A DNA stretch of 64,000 bases, taken from Cryobacterium soli (lineage in GTDB: Bacteria > Actinomycetota > Actinomycetes > Actinomycetales > Microbacteriaceae). Location: the NCBI RefSeq assembly GCF_003611035.1, contig NZ_CP030033.1:3286001-3350000 (forward strand), given 5' to 3'. Position 1 is the first letter of the stretch; the number at the start of each line of letters is the position of its first letter. Under the pieces are notes generated by a model, which did not search any database, had not been told where the DNA came from, and was given only the letters and a program-made list of their open reading frames with translations. A program made the translations under genes and the position numbers. Shown piece by piece: positions 59,115-64,000 of the stretch.

Positions 59115-61526
59115 ATGAAGGCAACCGAGAACGAACCGGTGACAGGTGTCGTAACCCTGCCGTCGGGCATCCGCCTGGTGACGGCCCGGGGCGACCTGCC
59201 GGCCGTCGAGGTGTCCCTCCCCGCTGCCACGGCCCTGGTCTACCTGCATGGCGCCCACGTCGCCGAGTGGACGCCCGCCGGCCAGAAGCCCGTGCTGTGG
59301 ATGAGCGAGAGCGGCGCCTTCACCCCTACGGCGGCCCTCCGCGGCGGCATCCCGGTCTGCTTCCCGTGGTTCGGCCCCAACCTGACAGACGCCACCGCGC
59401 CCAACCACGGTTGGGCTCGCATCTCCCCGTGGGCCCTCACTGCCGCCGCCCTCGAGGGCCCGGATGCCCTGCTCACTTTTGAACTGGCCGGCGCGCACCG
59501 GGATTCCACCGGCACGGCCCAGCCCGTTTCCCTGCGCTACACCGTGCGGATCGGCGCCACCCTCGCCCTCGCTCTCACGGTACGCAACGACGGTGCCGCC
59601 CCCGTCTCGGTGGAGACGGCCTTCCACACCTACTTCGCGGTGGCCGACGCCCGCCGCACCACCCTGCTCGGCCTGCAGGACCTGCCCTACCTCGACCGCA
59701 CGGTCTCCCCGCCGGTCACCGCCTCGGCCGCCCTGCCGGTGGCCTTCACCGGCGCCGAGATCGACCGGGTCTACCCCATGCCGCGGGTGGTCACGATCGA
59801 GGACGCGGGCAATCACCGCACCATCCTGGTGGGCGAAACGGATGCGGCCCAGACCGTGGTCTGGAACCCGGGCAGCACCAAGGCCGCCGCGATGGGGGAC
59901 TTCGGGGACGAGGAATGGACCCAGACCGTGTGTGTCGAAGCGTGCAACGTGCAGGGCCAGGCCCGGGTTCTCGCCCCCGGCGCCCAGCACCGGATGGGCG
60001 TCACGCTCAGCGTCGAATCAGAGCCCGCACGCGACGAGCCGACCACCCCCACGAACGCTCAGCCGCACCAGAACGCAGAGGACACCCACACCATGGAACG
60101 ACTCACCCGCACCATCCACCCCAGCGACACCCTGCCCACCCGGGCGATCCAGTTCGGTGAGGGCAACTTCCTGCGGGCGTTCGTGGACTGGCAGCTGCAG
60201 CAGATGAACACGCAGGGCCTCTTCAACGGCGGCGTGACCATCGTGCAACCGCTCGCCGGCGGCCTCGTCGCCATGCTCGAGGAGCAGGACAACCTCTACA
60301 CGGTGCTGCTCGAGGGCAAGCAGGACGGCGAAGAGGTGCAGTCGCACGAGGTCATGACCGTCGTCACCGGCACGGTCAACCCCTACACCGACTACGACGC
60401 CTACCTGGCCCTGGCCGAGAACGACGACATCGAGTTCATCTTCTCCAACACCACCGAGTCCGGCATCGTCTACAGCGAAGCAGACCTTCGCACCGACGCC
60501 CCGCACGCCAGCTTCCCCGGCAAGCTGACCGCGCTGCTCTACCGGCGCTTCGAACTGGGCAAGAAGGGCTTCACGCTCATCCCCTGCGAGCTCATCGAGC
60601 ACAACGGCGACAAGCTCAAGGAAACCGTGCTCGCCACCGCCGCGCACTGGGAACTCGGCGACGCGTTCACCGCCTGGGTCAACACGAGCAACATCTTCTA
60701 CTCCAGCCTCGTCGACCGGATCGTCCCCGGCTACCCGAAGGACCGGGCCGACGAACTGTGCGCCGAGTTCGGCTTCGAGGACCGCCTGATCGTCAAGGCC
60801 GAACCCTTCCTGCTCTGGGTGCTCGAAGGCCCAGCCTCCCTCGCCGAGTCCCTGCCGCTGGCCAAGGCCGGCCTCAACGTCACCGTCACCGACGACATGA
60901 CCCCGTACCGCGAGCGCAAGGTCTTCCTGCTCAACGCCCCGCACACCACCATGGCCTCCCTCGCCCGCCTCGCCGGCGTCGAAACCGTGCGCGATGTCAT
61001 GCTCGACCCCGACTTCGGCCCCCTCGTGCACGAGGAGATGTACGAAGAGATCATCCCCGTGCTCGACCTGCCGCACGACGAGCTCGCCGCCTATGCCGAG
61101 TCGGTCAAGGAGCGCTTCGAGAACCCGTTCATGCACCACGAACTCGCCTCGATCGCCCTGAACAGCGCCTCGAAGTACAAGAGCCGCCTGCTGCCGATCC
61201 TGCTGAACTTCCACGCTGCGCACGAAACCTTCCCGCCCCGCGTCACTCTTGCCCTTTCCGCGATCCTTCTCACCTACAGCGGCGACCCGAGTGTCGCCGT
61301 CACCCCCGTCGACAGTGCCGAGACCATCGCGGCCTTCCACGCGGCCTACGCCGCAGCGGCCGGTGATGCGGATGCCTACGTCGTCACGATCCTCGCCGAC
61401 AGCACCCTGTGGGGCACCGACCTCAGCGCTCTCGACGGTCTCGTCGAACAGGTCTCCACCGGGCTGACCAGCCTCCGCGACCGGGGTGTGCGCGCCACCC
61501 TTGCCGACCTCACCGTCCTCGCCTGA
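59115..61526 (+). CDS. uxaB: Fusion of aldose 1-epimerase-like mutarotase and tagaturonate reductase (UxaB)
   Basis: One uninterrupted frame of 803 residues. The first ~310 resemble hexose-6-phosphate mutarotase (GIPVCFPWFGPN, NHGWARISPW, FHTYFAVAD). From the Met at 60093 onward it reads as tagaturonate reductase: IQFGEGNFLRAFVDWQL, SNTTESGIVYS, PCELIEHNGD, DDMTPYRERKVFLLN. A GAGGA about ten bases before that Met could allow independent initiation. ATG 59115 has AGGAGG. The two enzymes are normally separate, so this is a rare fusion. Confidence 0.88.
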   Translation: MKATENEPVTGVVTLPSGIRLVTARGDLPAVEVSLPAATALVYLHGAHVAEWTPAGQKPVLWMSESGAFTPTAALRGGIPVCFPWFGPNLTDATAPNHGWARISPWALTAAALEGPDALLTFELAGAHRDSTGTAQPVSLRYTVRIGATLALALTVRNDGAAPVSVETAFHTYFAVADARRTTLLGLQDLPYLDRTVSPPVTASAALPVAFTGAEIDRVYPMPRVVTIEDAGNHRTILVGETDAAQTVVWNPGSTKAAAMGDFGDEEWTQTVCVEACNVQGQARVLAPGAQHRMGVTLSVESEPARDEPTTPTNAQPHQNAEDTHTMERLTRTIHPSDTLPTRAIQFGEGNFLRAFVDWQLQQMNTQGLFNGGVTIVQPLAGGLVAMLEEQDNLYTVLLEGKQDGEEVQSHEVMTVVTGTVNPYTDYDAYLALAENDDIEFIFSNTTESGIVYSEADLRTDAPHASFPGKLTALLYRRFELGKKGFTLIPCELIEHNGDKLKETVLATAAHWELGDAFTAWVNTSNIFYSSLVDRIVPGYPKDRADELCAEFGFEDRLIVKAEPFLLWVLEGPASLAESLPLAKAGLNVTVTDDMTPYRERKVFLLNAPHTTMASLARLAGVETVRDVMLDPDFGPLVHEEMYEEIIPVLDLPHDELAAYAESVKERFENPFMHHELASIALNSASKYKSRLLPILLNFHAAHETFPPRVTLALSAILLTYSGDPSVAVTPVDSAETIAAFHAAYAAAAGDADAYVVTILADSTLWGTDLSALDGLVEQVSTGLTSLRDRGVRATLADLTVLA

Positions 61527-61563
61527 CCCGCACCACCCACCCTCGACAAAAGGACCGCAGATC

Positions 61564-62949
61564 ATGCTCCTCAACGACGACTTCCTGCTCGGCACCGACA
61601 TGGCGAAGAAGCTGTTTCACAACCACGCCAAGAACATGCCCATCATCGATTTCCACTGTCACCTGAACCCGCAGGAGATCTACGAAGACGAGAACTTCAC
61701 CAGCATCACCGAGGTCTGGTTGAAGGGCGACCACTACAAGTGGCGCCTGATGCGCGCCAACGGCGTGCCGGAGAACCTCATCACCGGCGACGCTGACGAC
61801 TTCGACAAGTTCTACGCCTGGGCCGGCACCGTGGAGAAGGCCCTCGGCAACCCGCTCTACGTGTGGACCCACCTGGAGCTGCGCCGCTTCTTCGACATCG
61901 ACCTGGCACTCAGCCGCGAGACCGCCCGTGAGGTCTACGACCGCGCCAACGCCCTGCTGGCCACCGCCGGGTTCTCCCGCCGCAGCCTGATCCGTTCCAG
62001 CAACGTCACGGCCATCTGCACCACGGATGACCCGGCCGACGACCTGCACTGGCACGAACTACTGAAGACCGAGAAGGCCTTCACCGTCGTCCCGGCGTTC
62101 CGCCCCGACAAGGCCATCAACATCCACGCCGCCGGCTACGCCGACTATCTCGTCACCCTCGGCGCATCCGCCGGCGTGAAGATCGGTGCCTTCGCCGACA
62201 TCGTCGCCGCCCTGTCCGCCCGGGTGGACTTCTTCCACTCCATGGGCGCCCGGCTGTCCGACCACGCCCTCGACACCGTCGTGTACGCCGAAGCGACCGA
62301 GGCCGAACTCGACACCATCGTCGCCGCGGCCATCGACGGCGGCGCCCTCAGCGACACCCAGATCGCCCAGTACCGCACCGCGATCCTACAGGCGTTGATG
62401 CGCCTGTACACGGCGAAGAACTGGACCATGCAGCTGCACCTGCACGCCCTGCGCAACACCAACCGGCGCATGCTCGACATCCTCGGCCCCGACACCGGCT
62501 ACGACGGGATGAACGACCGCCCCGTCGCCGAACCGCTGGCCGCGCTGTTCGACTCGATGGAGTCCGAAGACTCGATTCCGCGCACCATGCTCTACTCGCT
62601 CAACCCCAACGATTACCTGCCGTTGGTGACCCTGATGGGCTCGTACCAGAAGGACACCGTGCAGAAGATGCAGCTCGGCAGCGCCTGGTGGCACAACGAC
62701 ACCCGCTCCGGCATGCGTCTGCAATTGCAGACTTTCGCCGACGGGAGCCTGCTGTCGAACTTCGTCGGGATGCTCACCGACTCACGCAGCTTCCTTTCCT
62801 ACCCGCGGCACGAATACTTCCGCCGTATCCTCTGCGAGCTCATCGGCGAATGGGTCGAACTCGGCGAAGTCCCCGACGACGAAGCGATCCTCGGCCGGAT
62901 GGTCGAGGACATCTCGTACAACAACGCGCACACCTACTTCGGCCTCTAA
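61564..62949 (+). CDS. uxaC: Uronate isomerase
   Basis: The 461-residue enzyme isomerises D-glucuronate to fructuronate or galacturonate to tagaturonate. Signature text: IIDFHCHLNP with metal His pair, EVWLKGDHYKWRLMRANGV (in two parts), HLHALRNTNRRM and a C-terminal RRILCELIGEWVELGE. The ATG at 61564 has AAAGGA upstream, 37 bp after uxaB. Product length is usual. It supplies tagaturonate to the reductase before it. Confidence 0.95.
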   Translation: MLLNDDFLLGTDMAKKLFHNHAKNMPIIDFHCHLNPQEIYEDENFTSITEVWLKGDHYKWRLMRANGVPENLITGDADDFDKFYAWAGTVEKALGNPLYVWTHLELRRFFDIDLALSRETAREVYDRANALLATAGFSRRSLIRSSNVTAICTTDDPADDLHWHELLKTEKAFTVVPAFRPDKAINIHAAGYADYLVTLGASAGVKIGAFADIVAALSARVDFFHSMGARLSDHALDTVVYAEATEAELDTIVAAAIDGGALSDTQIAQYRTAILQALMRLYTAKNWTMQLHLHALRNTNRRMLDILGPDTGYDGMNDRPVAEPLAALFDSMESEDSIPRTMLYSLNPNDYLPLVTLMGSYQKDTVQKMQLGSAWWHNDTRSGMRLQLQTFADGSLLSNFVGMLTDSRSFLSYPRHEYFRRILCELIGEWVELGEVPDDEAILGRMVEDISYNNAHTYFGL

Positions 62950-63074
62950 ACGGCCGTTCCGCACCACCGCACCATCCGCTGTCCCGCAGTACCCGCTATC
63001 CCGCACCACGACGAGCCGCACCGATGCGACCCGTTCTGCCTGAATATCGAGAATTGAAAGAGTGTATGTGAGTC

Positions 63075-64000
63075 ATGGCTATCCACGATGGTATTGACGT
63101 CGGCGCCTCCGCCGGCCCTGCCGGCCAGGCCGGTTCCACCACCACGATCGACGCACCCGCCGTCATCGAGCGCATTTCCACCAAGGAAAAGGTCTCGTAC
63201 GGCTTCGGTGACTTCGGCAACGGGTTCATGTTCGACCTGGGCCAGTCCTACCTGACCAAGTTCTGGATCGACACCTGCGGCATCGCCGCCGGCGTCGTGG
63301 CCCTGATCTTCTCCCTCGCCAAGATCTTCGACGCGTTCATGGACCCGATCGCGGCCGCCTACATCGACAGCCGCAAGTTCGGCAAGCGCGGCAAATTCCG
63401 CCCCGTCATGATGATCTCCTCGATCCTCCTGGGCGTGATGACCGTCGTCACCTTCACGATGCCCGACGTCACCATGGGCTGGAAGATCGCCTTCGCGGCC
63501 GGCAGCTACGCCATCTGGGGCCTCATCTACTCCTTCACCAACGACCCCTACGGGTCACTGGCCTCGGTGATGACCCGCCACGTCAAGGACCGCGCGCAGC
63601 TCGCCACCACCCGGCAGGCCGGCTCGCTCGGCGCCCAGTGGATCTGCGGTTTCGCGTTCATCCCGATCATGATGATGTTCGGCGGCATGACCGGCACCAA
63701 CTACATGTGGGCCTCCGCGGTCTTCGCCCTCATCGGCATCGCGTCCTTCTACGTCTGCTACCGCGGCACCAAGGAACGCGTCTACGTCAACCGCGCCGTG
63801 GGCTTCGAGAAGAACGGCATGAAGGACTACGCCAAGGCGATCTTCACCAACCGTCCCCTCCTCGGTCTGGTGCTGATGACCCTCTTCACGATCTCCGCCA
63901 TGAACGTGAACAACATGATGATGATCTTCTTCGCCCAGTACAACCTCGGCAACATCGCCCTGCAGCCGATCCTCAACCTCGTCATGATCGGCGCGTCCAT
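63075..64000 (+). CDS. GPH-family (glycoside-pentoside-hexuronide:cation) symporter, 3' end outside window
   Basis: The N-terminal ~308 residues are visible; the gene runs off the window. After a ~45-residue N-terminus comes the GPH signature KVSYGFGDFGNGFMFDL, then FDAFMDPIAAAYIDSR and GKRGKFRPVMM, with several membrane helices. It probably brings hexuronide or uronate in with a cation, consistent with the upstream uxaB/uxaC genes. ATG 63075 is chosen; the Shine-Dalgarno sequence is weak. Confidence 0.88.
   Translation, partial: MAIHDGIDVGASAGPAGQAGSTTTIDAPAVIERISTKEKVSYGFGDFGNGFMFDLGQSYLTKFWIDTCGIAAGVVALIFSLAKIFDAFMDPIAAAYIDSRKFGKRGKFRPVMMISSILLGVMTVVTFTMPDVTMGWKIAFAAGSYAIWGLIYSFTNDPYGSLASVMTRHVKDRAQLATTRQAGSLGAQWICGFAFIPIMMMFGGMTGTNYMWASAVFALIGIASFYVCYRGTKERVYVNRAVGFEKNGMKDYAKAIFTNRPLLGLVLMTLFTISAMNVNNMMMIFFAQYNLGNIALQPILNLVMIGAS

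Noticed and set aside
60018..61601. A 527-codon antisense frame over uxaB
   Set aside because: The sense strand encodes a full tagaturonate reductase with recognisable motifs; the antisense text is low-complexity.

Overview
The window is high-GC DNA from an actinobacterium, most likely a Microbacteriaceae member close to Cryobacterium. This is inferred from codon use, GTG starts, the DUF222/HNH endonuclease, a LAXTG surface anchor and the mix of actinobacterial families; no 16S gene is present. Gene density is high, with many 4-bp ATGA/GTGA overlaps.

Layout. (1) 1-4.3 kb: the end of a surface-anchored protein, a membrane-anchored protein, an SseB-like protein, radA and an SGNH hydrolase. (2) 4297-4386: tRNA-Ser(CGA), whose last 25 nt are repeated at 18036-18060. 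These repeats bound a genomic island of about 13.7 kb with more AT-rich, atypical genes. It carries a two-gene AAA ATPase + subtilase module resembling the IetAS antiphage system, an N-terminally truncated tyrosine recombinase, a second recombinase relic beside the tRNA, remnants of a conjugative system, two VbhA-type antitoxins (one frameshifted) without a Fic toxin, an Abi_C-like protein, a YozE-like protein, two unknowns and a DUF262-AlbA_2 (Schlafen-like) fusion. It looks like a decayed integrative element kept as a defence island. (3) 18.1-21.7 kb: a divergent MarR/alpha-beta hydrolase pair with two palindromic operators, an SRPBCC protein, a small HTH regulator and a metallo-beta-lactamase-fold hydrolase.

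(4) 21.7-34.5 kb: an eleven-gene sialic acid (or related amino sugar) locus on the minus strand: a peptide-type ABC importer with a permease-ATPase fusion, nanA, nanK, nanE, nagB, a DUF4862 protein, nagA and an esterase, with a divergent FadR-type GntR regulator. The enzymes take sialic acid to ManNAc, ManNAc-6P, GlcNAc-6P, GlcN-6P and fructose-6P. (5) 34.5-45.1 kb: an SDR remnant, an SQR-like flavoprotein, a stand-alone sigma region 4 protein, a lipoprotein, HupE/UreJ, a secreted purple-acid-phosphatase-like enzyme, a DUF916-like surface protein, an alcohol dehydrogenase, AzlCD, and an Lrp/LysE divergent pair.

(6) 45.1-50.3 kb: a GlcNAc PTS locus with separate IIC, IIB and IIA, second copies of nagB and nagA, and a DasR-like GntR regulator with a palindromic site between the divergent arms. 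The two aminosugar loci converge on GlcNAc-6P. (7) 50.4-58.8 kb: a MacB/FtsX-type ABC exporter preceded by three 11-bp-phased direct repeats, a PdxH-like oxidase, the DUF222/HNH protein, a ChaB/Rho_N protein, a divergent sodA/soxR pair around an 18-bp perfect sox-box palindrome, and an IclR regulator. (8) 59.1 kb to the end: a hexuronate operon with a mutarotase fused in frame to tagaturonate reductase (UxaB), uronate isomerase (UxaC) and a GPH-family transporter that runs off the window.
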